A stretch of 46,274 bases of DNA from Nostoc sp. WHI (GTDB lineage Bacteria > Cyanobacteriota > Cyanobacteriia > Cyanobacteriales > Nostocaceae): positions 1 to 46,274 of the forward strand of contig NZ_WBKM01000265.1 in NCBI RefSeq assembly GCF_015714725.1, written 5' to 3'. Both the position numbers and the translations under genes were made by a program. The notes beneath the pieces were generated by a model that was not told where the DNA came from, made no database searches, and saw only the letters and a list, made by a program, of their open reading frames with translations. Positions 27,115-34,799 of this stretch are shown here, piece by piece. The first letter of the stretch is position 1, and each line of letters opens with the position of its first letter.

Positions 27115-28230
27115 ATGGATATTGAAGTACAAGATAGTGATGTAATTCAAAAAGATGAAGATACGGCTGAAGAAGATAGAAGTGATAATGGGGGGTTGTA
27201 TCCTTATGACCCGACTAAAGCAGATATTGACATCAGAGAAGACCTTCAAACAGTTTTCGAGTTAATGAGAAAATATGATAATAACAACCTGATTGTTGAT
27301 CCTGATTTTCAACGTAATTTAGTTTGGACACCAGAAAAGAAAAGTAATTTCGTTGAATCAGTAATACTTAACTTTCCATTACCTCCTTTGTATGTTAATC
27401 AAACTGTAGAAGGTAAGTATATTATTGTAGACGGCTTACAAAGAATATCCACATTACACGAATTTATTAACGACGAATTTAACTTAACAGGTTTAGAAGC
27501 TTTAACATATCTGAATGATTATAATTTTTCAAAACTCAAAGAGTTACCCGGTGACTATCAAACGAGAATAGAAGATAAAAAACTTTATATATACATTATT
27601 AAACCTTCTGTACCAGCCAAAGTTGTTTACGATATTTTTAATAGAATTAATACGGGTGGAACATATCTTGAGCGTCAAGAAGTCCGAAACGGTATTTTTT
27701 CAGGAAAATCTACTAAACTTCTCAAAGAACTATCAGAAAAAGACTATTTTAAAAGAGCTATTGATTATGGAATATCTCCTAGAAGAATGAAAGATAGAGA
27801 AGCTATTTTGCGCTACTTAGCATTTAAAATTTTTGATTATGAAACAGAATACCAGGGTGAATTGAGCGATTTTGTGGAAAATGCAATGAAAAAAATTAAT
27901 TTGATGTCAGATGAACAAATAGATTTATTGAAAAATGATTTTGAGAGAGTTATGAATTTAAGTTTAGAGTTTTTTGGCAGAAGAAACTTCCGTTTACCTG
28001 CACCAGAAAGGAGAGGAAGAATAAATATTGCTATTTTTGAATCTGTTTCTTATTTTTTCTCAATTAACAGTGATGATTTTTTACAAGAAAATAAAAAAAA
28101 TATCCAAGATAAGTTTGATAAATTACTACAAAATCCCGAATATATTGATGCTATAAGATATGCTACGAGTAGTAAAGCTAAAGTAATTACTAGATTTAAA
28201 CTTGCACAAGAAGCATTAGGAAGTTTATAA
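27115..28230 (+). CDS. DUF262 (GmrS-like ParB-fold) protein, first gene of accessory operon
   Basis: A 371-residue protein. After an acidic N-terminus (about 1-35) comes a DUF262 domain: DPDFQRNLVW (62-71), ESVILNFPLPPLYV (81-94), IIVDGLQRISTL (103-114) and DIFNRINTGGTYLERQEVRN (173-192). In DUF262 proteins the DGQQR motif binds or hydrolyses nucleotide; here the first Gln is Leu (DGLQR), a variant I have seen described for short family members. GmrS-type proteins partner a DUF1524 HNH domain in type IV restriction; no such domain is fused here. The next gene starts 5 bp downstream. The low GC content suggests horizontal transfer. A sensing or nucleic-acid role is inference. Confidence 0.85.
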   Translation: MDIEVQDSDVIQKDEDTAEEDRSDNGGLYPYDPTKADIDIREDLQTVFELMRKYDNNNLIVDPDFQRNLVWTPEKKSNFVESVILNFPLPPLYVNQTVEGKYIIVDGLQRISTLHEFINDEFNLTGLEALTYLNDYNFSKLKELPGDYQTRIEDKKLYIYIIKPSVPAKVVYDIFNRINTGGTYLERQEVRNGIFSGKSTKLLKELSEKDYFKRAIDYGISPRRMKDREAILRYLAFKIFDYETEYQGELSDFVENAMKKINLMSDEQIDLLKNDFERVMNLSLEFFGRRNFRLPAPERRGRINIAIFESVSYFFSINSDDFLQENKKNIQDKFDKLLQNPEYIDAIRYATSSKAKVITRFKLAQEALGSL

Positions 28231-28235
28231 GCATA

Positions 28236-29603
28236 ATGATAACACAAATAGAATTAGAAAATTTTAAAATTTTTAAAGAAAGAACATCCTTCCTATTAGG
28301 TCAAATAACTCTGTTAACAGGAATAAATGGATGTGGTAAGTCTACGTTTCTTCAGTCTTTGCTATTAATGAGGCAATCTATTGAGCATAATGATAGTGCA
28401 TCTCAAATTGTATTAAATGGTAGTTGTATCAACTTAGGTAGCTTTACAGATATTAAAAACAGTAGTATTTCCAGAAATGAATCAATCAAATTTATATACC
28501 ATTATGAAGATAAACATATTCTGAATCCTAATCAAGAAGATAATCTCAAGCTTCACGGCTACGCAGAGTATGATTTTGAGGAAAACTTTGAAGATGATAT
28601 GGTAGCTCAGATAAGTAATATTACTTTTTCTGATAAAGTTGTCATAAATATTAAAAAGACTATACAAGACGATTATGAATTTGAAGGAATCTACAAAAAG
28701 ATTAAAGATTCAAATATTTTGAATATAAATAGATTTGATTCTCATGAAGTAAACCGAGGTAAATTTCTAGGTCTACTACCGGAACGAAAAGGCTCTTGTC
28801 ATCTTCTTAATTTATTACCTTTCTATGGTGGAGGATATGTTTTTCAAACTCCACAAAAACACAGCCTTACATTGGATGTATATTCACTGCATAAATCTTT
28901 GCATTTTTATAAAATACATTACATTTCAGCAGACCGTTTAGGGCCACAAGAATCTTATTCTAAAGCTACTTTGAACAAATTTCCAAATGTAGGAGCCAAA
29001 GGTGAATTTACAGTTAATTTACTCTATAAAAAGAGAGATTTTTTAATAAATGAAAACTTATGTCTTGGTCAAGATGCCAAGACTTTATATACTCAGACAG
29101 AGGAATGGCTTAACGAAATTTTTAATGGAGCAAAGGTTGAAATTCCTAGCTCTGATAGTAATATACTCGAACTTTTATTTAATACCAATAACTCAAAAGA
29201 CCGTTTTAAACCAGCTAACGTTGGATTTGGATACCATTGCATTTTGCCTATTGTTGTTTCAGGATTGATTGCACAAGAAGGAGAAATATTAATCGTAGAA
29301 AATCCTGAAGCACATTTGCATCCAAGAGCGCAATCCCGATTAGCCCAATTTTTAGCTAGAGTTAGCAGTTGTGGTGTACAAGTCTTTATTGAATCACACA
29401 GCGACCACATCTTGAATGCTTTGCGAATAGCCGTTCTTGATAAAATTGTCACTCCAGACGATTTAAGCATATTATATTTCCAGCAAAATCCAGAACAGCC
29501 AGTAGTGCAAATTCCCGTTCAACCAAACGGAGGAATTGAAGAATGGCCAGAAGGATTTTTTGATCAAATGGATAAAGATTTCTCTCGACTTTTTGGAATG
29601 TAG
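28236..29603 (+). CDS. AAA ATPase, OLD/DUF3696-like, second gene of accessory operon
   Basis: A 455-residue SMC/OLD-type ATPase. The Walker A loop GINGCGKST lies at residues 29-37 after a typical IELENFKIF start. The Walker B region ILIVENPEAHLHPRAQSRLA begins near 351, with ENPE in place of the more common DEPE. ESHSDHILNALRIAV (about 385-399) is the H-loop region. The C-terminus NGGIEEWPEGFFDQMDKDF is what I know from DUF3696 proteins. No TOPRIM domain is seen, so it is not a complete OLD nuclease. Such ATPases drive many phage-defence systems with separate effectors. Spacing is 5 bp from the first gene and 2 bp to the third, so translation is probably coupled. Confidence 0.85.
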   Translation: MITQIELENFKIFKERTSFLLGQITLLTGINGCGKSTFLQSLLLMRQSIEHNDSASQIVLNGSCINLGSFTDIKNSSISRNESIKFIYHYEDKHILNPNQEDNLKLHGYAEYDFEENFEDDMVAQISNITFSDKVVINIKKTIQDDYEFEGIYKKIKDSNILNINRFDSHEVNRGKFLGLLPERKGSCHLLNLLPFYGGGYVFQTPQKHSLTLDVYSLHKSLHFYKIHYISADRLGPQESYSKATLNKFPNVGAKGEFTVNLLYKKRDFLINENLCLGQDAKTLYTQTEEWLNEIFNGAKVEIPSSDSNILELLFNTNNSKDRFKPANVGFGYHCILPIVVSGLIAQEGEILIVENPEAHLHPRAQSRLAQFLARVSSCGVQVFIESHSDHILNALRIAVLDKIVTPDDLSILYFQQNPEQPVVQIPVQPNGGIEEWPEGFFDQMDKDFSRLFGM

Positions 29604-29605
29604 TA

Positions 29606-30463
29606 ATGGAAATATTTATTAACGAAGTATCTCTAGAAGGACAGTTTATGACAGAGGTAGAATTCCGGGATGCTATAAAAATTTTTAATTCGATTTTTGA
29701 ATTAATCAATCAAAAAATTAAAGATAAAGTACTTTATAAAGAAGATAGCAATATATATGCTAATTATGAAGCAATCAAAGGATCTAGTTTCAGTGCTAGT
29801 CTTAACCAACTGAAAGATAAATCCTTGAAAACTGCCTTTATTAATATCGTCTTCAATAAGTCAAATCCCAAGCAATGGCGTACAGAGCAACTGCATTCTT
29901 CAAAAGATTTATTTGATTGCTTAACTATTGACAATGATTATAAAAATGTTTGTGATACTTCTTTGGCAGAAGTAGCTGAACGAAAAAGTCAAAATAATAA
30001 TAAAGAATATCTGTTAGTTAATTTTATTAATTCTAGTTTTCAAATCACTCACCCACATATTATTAACTGTTGTTTAATTACAGTGATTAAAAATAATGTG
30101 GAAGACAATCAGATATGTATAGATGGTGTGGATAGTAAACCAGCACTGGAATATTGGTTAGAAAATAAATTAAATCTAAGCTCATTAGAATATTCTTTAG
30201 ATATTACTGAACCTCCAAGAGATGAACACACAATTTTACGAGACACTACAAGATTTCAAAAAAAATCGCGGAAGTATAACGGCAGATGTATTTATTGTGA
30301 ATTGCTTACAGGAATGTATTGGTATGTAGATAATTTACATTATGGTGAAGCTGCTCACTTAGAAGTTTTCGATAAAAGAGGATATCATATTGGGGAAGCT
30401 GACTTGCAAGGAAATATTGATACTAGTAAAAAAGATAAAGACAAAACTATTGATTTATCCTAA
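29606..30463 (+). CDS. Third gene of accessory operon; C-terminus resembles colicin E3-type RNase tail
   Basis: A 285-residue protein. Residues 1-200 are not recognised. The C-terminal ~75 residues read LRDTTRF...GRCIYCELLTGMYWY then VDNLHYGEAAHLEVFD then KRGYHIGEADLQGNID. This resembles the C-terminal cytotoxic domain of colicin E3-like ribosomal RNases and related polymorphic toxin tails: an IY strand, D-x-x-H (D242, H245), an acidic residue (E248 or E253), and the H-(L/I)-G motif (HIGEAD, 261-266), ending in a Lys-rich tail. If right, this is an rRNA-cleaving effector controlled by the DUF262 and ATPase partners. No immunity gene is adjacent. The similarity is by eye, and the N-terminal 200 residues may be the functional core instead. 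Confidence 0.6.
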   Translation: MEIFINEVSLEGQFMTEVEFRDAIKIFNSIFELINQKIKDKVLYKEDSNIYANYEAIKGSSFSASLNQLKDKSLKTAFINIVFNKSNPKQWRTEQLHSSKDLFDCLTIDNDYKNVCDTSLAEVAERKSQNNNKEYLLVNFINSSFQITHPHIINCCLITVIKNNVEDNQICIDGVDSKPALEYWLENKLNLSSLEYSLDITEPPRDEHTILRDTTRFQKKSRKYNGRCIYCELLTGMYWYVDNLHYGEAAHLEVFDKRGYHIGEADLQGNIDTSKKDKDKTIDLS

Positions 30464-30483
30464 TCAATGTTTGTCTATGGGCT

Positions 30484-30700
30484 ATGAACCTTAATATCAC
30501 TGCACCGTTTCTCGCACCCGCAGCCTCAGGCAAAACCCGTGCGTTAATTGCAGTCATCACTGGATTGTGTTGCGCTATAAAATACCGCCAACTTAGGAGA
30601 TTTAATTGAATTGCTGCAATCTGAAATTTCAGCACCTTTAAATCGAGAAACGTGACTCGATAATTTTGCTAAAATTTTAGAAGGAAGTTTCCTCAAATAA
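30484..30700 (+). pseudogene. Helicase-like N- and C-terminal relic
   Basis: An ATG at 30484 gives ITAPFLAPAASGKTRALI, like the motif I (AxAGSGKT) of UvrD/RecB-type helicases but with Ala-Ala for Ala-Gly, then loses homology and stops. Shifted frames further on give DLIELLQSEISAPLNRE and, after a stop, LDNFAKILEGSFLK. I read it as a shrunken gene, perhaps of a RecB-like nuclease-helicase, but the evidence is short and weak. Confidence 0.3.
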
Positions 30701-30792
30701 TCTTTTTCTTAGTTGAGTAGGTAGATAATACCTACTCTGCTACAAAGCAAATTCATTTTATTAACTGACAAAATTAATCGAGGTAATTAAAC

Positions 30793-31002
30793 ATGAAATT
30801 AACAGCAACAGAAAAAGGCTTATTAATCCCTAAAGAACTATTAGGAGAAAACCAAGAATTTGACATTATTCAAGAAGATGGAAAAATTATTATTACTAGC
30901 ATAAAACCAACATCTTCTATTTGGGATTTAGGTTCAAATCCGGTGGAATGTGATGTAAAAGATGGTGCAATTAACCACGATTATTATCTCTATAATCCAT
31001 GA
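30793..31002 (+). CDS. VapB-like antitoxin
   Basis: A 69-residue protein. The first 45 residues (MKLTATEKGLLIPKELLG then EFDIIQEDGKIIITS) look like an AbrB/SpoVT swapped-hairpin DNA-binding domain, though shorter than usual, followed by an acidic toxin-binding tail (SIWDLGSNPVECDVKDG). Its TGA overlaps the ATG of the PIN toxin gene (ATGA), the usual arrangement of antitoxin first, toxin second. The pair would autoregulate its own promoter; AT-rich DNA upstream holds no sharp palindrome I can point to. Confidence 0.75.
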   Translation: MKLTATEKGLLIPKELLGENQEFDIIQEDGKIIITSIKPTSSIWDLGSNPVECDVKDGAINHDYYLYNP

Positions 31003-31412
31003 AAAATATCTACTTTTTAGATATCAGCTATATTTTAGCTCTGGAAATAAAAAATGAAGATGTTCATCAAAAAGTATTACAAAATTGGGCTACTTTAATA
31101 CAATCCAAACCTTTTTTAATAACAACAACATACATTTTTAATGAAGTTGTTACTTTTTTTAATAGTCGAAACCTTCATTATAAAGCAGTTGAAGTTGGTA
31201 ATCGGTTATTGGAAAGCCCTGATATAGAACTAATCGAAATTGATCAAACTCTATTTAATCAGGGATGGGAATATTTTCAAAAGCATAAAGACAAATCTTA
31301 TTCTCTCACTGATTGTTTATCATTTATCGTTATGCAACAACGAGAGATTGTTACAGCTTTAACCTTAGATAATCATTTTTATCAAGCTGGATTTCAAATT
31401 TTACCATCATAA
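30999..31412 (+). CDS. PIN-domain toxin (VapC family)
   Basis: A 137-residue PIN-domain endoribonuclease. The conserved acidic residues that hold Mg2+ are D8 (YFLDISYILAL), E49 (IFNEVV), D105 (SLTDCLSF) and D124 (LTLDNHF), at normal family spacing. VapC toxins cleave tRNA or rRNA to stop growth when the antitoxin is lost. It overlaps the antitoxin gene by 4 bp and looks intact, unlike the PIN relic at 26705-26855. The closing hairpin at 31521-31573 is 110 bp downstream. Confidence 0.85.
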   Translation: MKNIYFLDISYILALEIKNEDVHQKVLQNWATLIQSKPFLITTTYIFNEVVTFFNSRNLHYKAVEVGNRLLESPDIELIEIDQTLFNQGWEYFQKHKDKSYSLTDCLSFIVMQQREIVTALTLDNHFYQAGFQILPS

Positions 31413-31520
31413 ATTAAGTGTAAATAAGAAAAATATATTTACTATTCAGGATGATTCTATCTAGTCCCACGAAGACTTTAAAGCCTATGTAGAAAATTAC
31501 ATAATGTTCTCATATAGGAG

Positions 31521-31573
31521 TCACTCAGAAGCCCACACTCACCTGTTAAGGGGGAGTGTGGGCTTCTGAGTGA
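31521..31573. terminator. Perfect 20-bp stem hairpin, likely bidirectional terminator
   Basis: TCACTCAGAAGCCCACACTC (31521-31540) and its exact reverse complement (31554-31573) flank a 13-nt loop. On the plus strand it is followed by TTTTATTCTTT. It lies between the convergent vapC-type and opcA genes, as expected for a terminator serving both. Stem perfection is unusual for an ordinary terminator. Confidence 0.65.
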
Positions 31574-31595
31574 CTTTTATTCTTTCCAGGGGAAG

Positions 31596-32972
31596 CTAAC
31601 TATTTGTTTCCATTTGGAAAATCTTCGCTGTTACTCCCAGGCTTTCTTCAAATAGTGACTCACGGCCCCAGCGTTGCACCTGCTGACTGAGCAACGCTTC
31701 CGCCTTTTGTTCCGAAAGTGAAGTCACCTGTTGAAACAAACCTGCGGACTGGGCACCACCGTGTGTTTCCATCCGCATACAACCACCAGTTTCTGAGCAA
31801 ATGACTGTACCACAGTCTGCCTGCGGATTTGTCGAACTGAGGCGTAAGGCAATCAAGTCGCCCATAATCTCGCCAACATCAGCAACGGGGACACCCGCTA
31901 ATTCAGCTTCCACTTGTCGTTGGTCTTGGGCAACAAAGCGAATACGAGTAATTTCGTAATCTCCACTTTCCTTTTGATAGGAAACTGGCTCCCATTCTAA
32001 CCGACTTGCCAGCCACCCCAAAAACAGTAAACCTTGGGCAGAGTTGCCTTTTTCGTAATCAATAGTTACTCGGTCAATTTCTTTTAGGGCGGCGCGACGG
32101 TGTGGTGAATCGTAAGCTTCGGCTGTCAATTCCTGCCATGATGCAAGGCGACGCCAGTTCAAGTCAGCTAGAGGTACGCCAGTTTCTACCAACTCTTGGA
32201 GGTTAAGTAAATCACTTTCTGGCTCGTTAAAGTCGCAAGAATCAACAATGACATTATTGCAGACTGCTGCCAATCGCTTGAATAGAGCGTTGTTGGGATC
32301 TGGTGTTGCTTTCCACCAAAGAAACTTCGGCAAGCCACCAATTAACAATGCTGGAATCATTCCCCCGATGCGTTCCAAGGCAGCAGCAGTTCCGCTAAGA
32401 GTTATGTATTCGCAGCAGATGAGTGTACTTGACGATTGCTTTTGGATGGGGCAATAAGCAGAAACTTGAGCCTTGACTCCTTCATCTTCTCCAGCAATTG
32501 GAAACAGCGCAATAATGCGGCAGGGATTGCGGAGGGCAATTTCATCAGCAATCCTGGGGCTTGCGGCACTTAAGCTATAAGTACCACTAGAAGCATTGTC
32601 TCCTGTAGCTCCGTTTCCCTGACGTTTGGTAAATTCTTCTCGCAGTCTAGCCAAGGTTTCATGTGTTGCTGTTCCAGTTTCTGGCAGGGCATATTTTTTC
32701 TGCACTTGCCGCAGCGCAGTTTCCATCTGAGGCCCTACAATCCCGTCAATTGGCCCGTTGTAAAATCCCAAAGTGGCTAAAAGATATTGGGTTTCTTCGG
32801 GTTCGTAAACTACTAAAGTGAATGTCGTGGCGCGAGTGGCAGCCGGAAGACCACCGTCTTCACCAGTCATGCCGTAACTTTGCCAAATTTGATTAAGTTC
32901 CGCATCTATTTCGTTGAGCGAAATATCTTTCGGTGCTTGAAGTGAAAAAATGGTAGGAGCTTGGGGAGCCAT
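31596..32972 (-). CDS. opcA: Glucose-6-phosphate dehydrogenase assembly protein OpcA
   Basis: A 458-residue OpcA. In cyanobacteria OpcA binds glucose-6-phosphate dehydrogenase (Zwf) and promotes its activation and oligomerisation, with redox control by thioredoxin. Residues about 60-110 (YLLATLGFYNGPIDGIVG to TATHETLARL) form a peptidoglycan-binding-domain-like module, as in other cyanobacterial OpcA proteins. The remainder carries typical blocks such as PALLIGGLPKFLWWKATPDP (about 215-234) and a Cys-containing end (ICSETGGCMRMETHGGAQSA). The last gene of the fbp-tal-zwf-opcA unit. The ATG at 32972 is preceded by a heptamer array only a few bases away, not by an obvious ribosome site. Confidence 0.92.
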   Translation of the reverse strand: MAPQAPTIFSLQAPKDISLNEIDAELNQIWQSYGMTGEDGGLPAATRATTFTLVVYEPEETQYLLATLGFYNGPIDGIVGPQMETALRQVQKKYALPETGTATHETLARLREEFTKRQGNGATGDNASSGTYSLSAASPRIADEIALRNPCRIIALFPIAGEDEGVKAQVSAYCPIQKQSSSTLICCEYITLSGTAAALERIGGMIPALLIGGLPKFLWWKATPDPNNALFKRLAAVCNNVIVDSCDFNEPESDLLNLQELVETGVPLADLNWRRLASWQELTAEAYDSPHRRAALKEIDRVTIDYEKGNSAQGLLFLGWLASRLEWEPVSYQKESGDYEITRIRFVAQDQRQVEAELAGVPVADVGEIMGDLIALRLSSTNPQADCGTVICSETGGCMRMETHGGAQSAGLFQQVTSLSEQKAEALLSQQVQRWGRESLFEESLGVTAKIFQMETNS

Positions 32973-32977
32973 AGGAA

Positions 32978-33045
32978 ATTTTGGATTTTGGATTTTGGAT
33001 TTTGGATTTTGAGATTTGAGATTTGAGATTTGAGATTTGAGATTA
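32978..33045. repeat. 7-bp short tandem repeats before opcA
   Basis: On the plus strand, GGATTTT heptamers change to GAGATTT heptamers midway. The array ends about five bases from the opcA start codon (CAT at 32970-32972). Confidence 0.9.
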
Positions 33046-33125
33046 AGAACTGGTAATTTGGTAATTAGTAGTTAATAATGATTTTTCACGTTTATCCATA
33101 ACTCATTACCTATTTTCACTGTCCC

Positions 33126-33161
33126 CAATCTAAAATCTAAAATCTAAAATCTAAAATTTTA
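33126..33161. repeat. 7-bp short tandem repeats at the zwf 3' end
   Basis: About four copies of AATCTAA-type heptamers reach into the TAA stop codon of zwf at 33159-33161. Together with 32978-33045, almost half of the zwf-opcA spacer is repeat. Confidence 0.85.
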
Positions 33162-34688
33162 GAGTCTGCGCCAACGACGGCCATCCTGGTTAATTAAGAA
33201 TTCTGCTTCTGCTGGTTCCCAAGTACCGGCTTCGTACCGGGGAATGGTGGTGGGATCTGCGGGTGCATCCCAAACAGAAAGGGCTGGATTTACTACTTGC
33301 CAAGCAGCTTCTACTTCGTCCGCCCGTGTGAACAATGTTTGATCGCCCATCATACAATCAAGGAATAGGCGATCGTAAGCATCGGAAGTTGCTTGGATAC
33401 CAAAGGAACCATAACTAAAGTCCATGTCAACGGAACGAGTGCGGAATTCTGCCCCTGGCATTTTCACATCAAAGCGGAGGGAAATTCCTTCATTCGGCTG
33501 AATCCGCATTGCCAAAATATTGGCATTTCTTTGTTGCGCGGCGGATTGAAACATCCGAGAAGGAACGTCGCGGAAGTGAATCGAAATCTCGCTGACTTTT
33601 TTCGGCATCCGCTTACCAGTACGCAGGTAAAAGGGAACACCTTGCCAGCGCCAGTTGTCAACTAGAAACTTCATGGCTACATAGGTGGGTGTTGTAGAGT
33701 TGGGGTTAACGCCTGGTTCTTCCAGATACCCTGGCGCTACTTGTCCCTTCATCCAGCCAGCACTATATTGACCGCGCACTGCTGAACGCGACAGATTGTG
33801 TACATCAGCTAAACGGGTAGCTTGGAGTACCTTGACTTTTTCAGTGCGGATGCTGTCTGCATCCATTGCGTTGGGTGCTTCCATCGCTGTTAGGCAGTAA
33901 AGTTGCATCAGGTGGTTTTGCAACATATCCCGCAATGCGCCGGCACTTTCATAGTAACCAGCTCGGTCTTCCACGCCGACGGTTTCTGCCACGGTAATTT
34001 GCACGTGGTCAACAAATTGACGATTCCACAAGGGTTCAAAAATCGCATTGGCAAAGCGAAACACTAGCAAATTCTGGACTGTTTCTTTACCTAAGTAGTG
34101 GTCAATGCGGTAAACTTGGTTTTCTTTGCAATATTTCTGGACAACTTGGTTAAGACTCTGGGCAGAAGCCAAGTCCCGACCAAAGGGTTTTTCAACTACT
34201 AGACGATGTTTGTAGGGATCTTCTAGCATTCCCGCGCTTCCTAGCTGCTTAATTGCTTCAGGAAAGAATGACGGGGCAACTGAGAGGTAAAACATCCGAT
34301 TCCCTCGCGTACCCCGTTTTTCGTCTAATTCACTCAATAAACTTTTCAGTTTTTGATAGCCTTCGGGGTTGTCTATGTCTCCAGGACAATAGAACAGACC
34401 TTGAGAGAAGTCTTGCCAGAGTTCTCCTAAATCGACATTAGCATGAGCCTCTTCCATCCCCTTTTGCATTTGTTCGCGGAAGTATTCATGGCTCCACTCT
34501 CGCCGTGCTACGCCGACAATGGTCGTTTCTGGGGGGATACGCCGTTCTCGCCGCAATTTGTAAAGTGCTGGTACTAGTTTGCGCCAGGTGAGATCACCAG
34601 AAGCGCCAAAGATAACTATAATCTGGGGTTCGGGCATCCCTTGTTGTTGCAGACCAACGCGCAGGGGATTTTCTAGCAGACTAACCAT
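33159..34688 (-). CDS. zwf: Glucose-6-phosphate 1-dehydrogenase
   Basis: A 509-residue G6PDH, the first enzyme of the oxidative pentose phosphate pathway, making 6-phosphogluconolactone and NADPH; in heterocysts this supplies reductant for nitrogenase. Motifs are the NADP site [18 protein letters not shown] (about 26-43) and the substrate/catalytic motif [13 protein letters not shown] (about 194-206). Length and C-terminus are normal. It lies downstream of the tal relic and upstream of opcA on the same strand. The start codon is directly preceded by a heptamer array (34692-34760), as in opcA. Confidence 0.97.
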   Translation of the reverse strand: MVSLLENPLRVGLQQQGMPEPQIIVIFGASGDLTWRKLVPALYKLRRERRIPPETTIVGVARREWSHEYFREQMQKGMEEAHANVDLGELWQDFSQGLFYCPGDIDNPEGYQKLKSLLSELDEKRGTRGNRMFYLSVAPSFFPEAIKQLGSAGMLEDPYKHRLVVEKPFGRDLASAQSLNQVVQKYCKENQVYRIDHYLGKETVQNLLVFRFANAIFEPLWNRQFVDHVQITVAETVGVEDRAGYYESAGALRDMLQNHLMQLYCLTAMEAPNAMDADSIRTEKVKVLQATRLADVHNLSRSAVRGQYSAGWMKGQVAPGYLEEPGVNPNSTTPTYVAMKFLVDNWRWQGVPFYLRTGKRMPKKVSEISIHFRDVPSRMFQSAAQQRNANILAMRIQPNEGISLRFDVKMPGAEFRTRSVDMDFSYGSFGIQATSDAYDRLFLDCMMGDQTLFTRADEVEAAWQVVNPALSVWDAPADPTTIPRYEAGTWEPAEAEFLINQDGRRWRRL

Positions 34689-34691
34689 AGG

Positions 34692-34760
34692 AATTTTGGA
34701 TTTTGGATTTTAGATTTTGGATTGGGCATTGGGTATGGGGCATGGGGCATGGGGCATGGG
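34692..34760. repeat. 7-bp short tandem repeats before zwf
   Basis: GGATTTT-type heptamers turn into GGGCATT and GGGGCAT-type heptamers. They begin about four bases from the zwf start codon and use almost the same junction (CCATAGGAATTTTGGATTTT) as the array before opcA. Confidence 0.9.
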
Positions 34761-34799
34761 TTTATTCTCCTTGTCTCCCTTGTCGCCAATACCCAGTCC

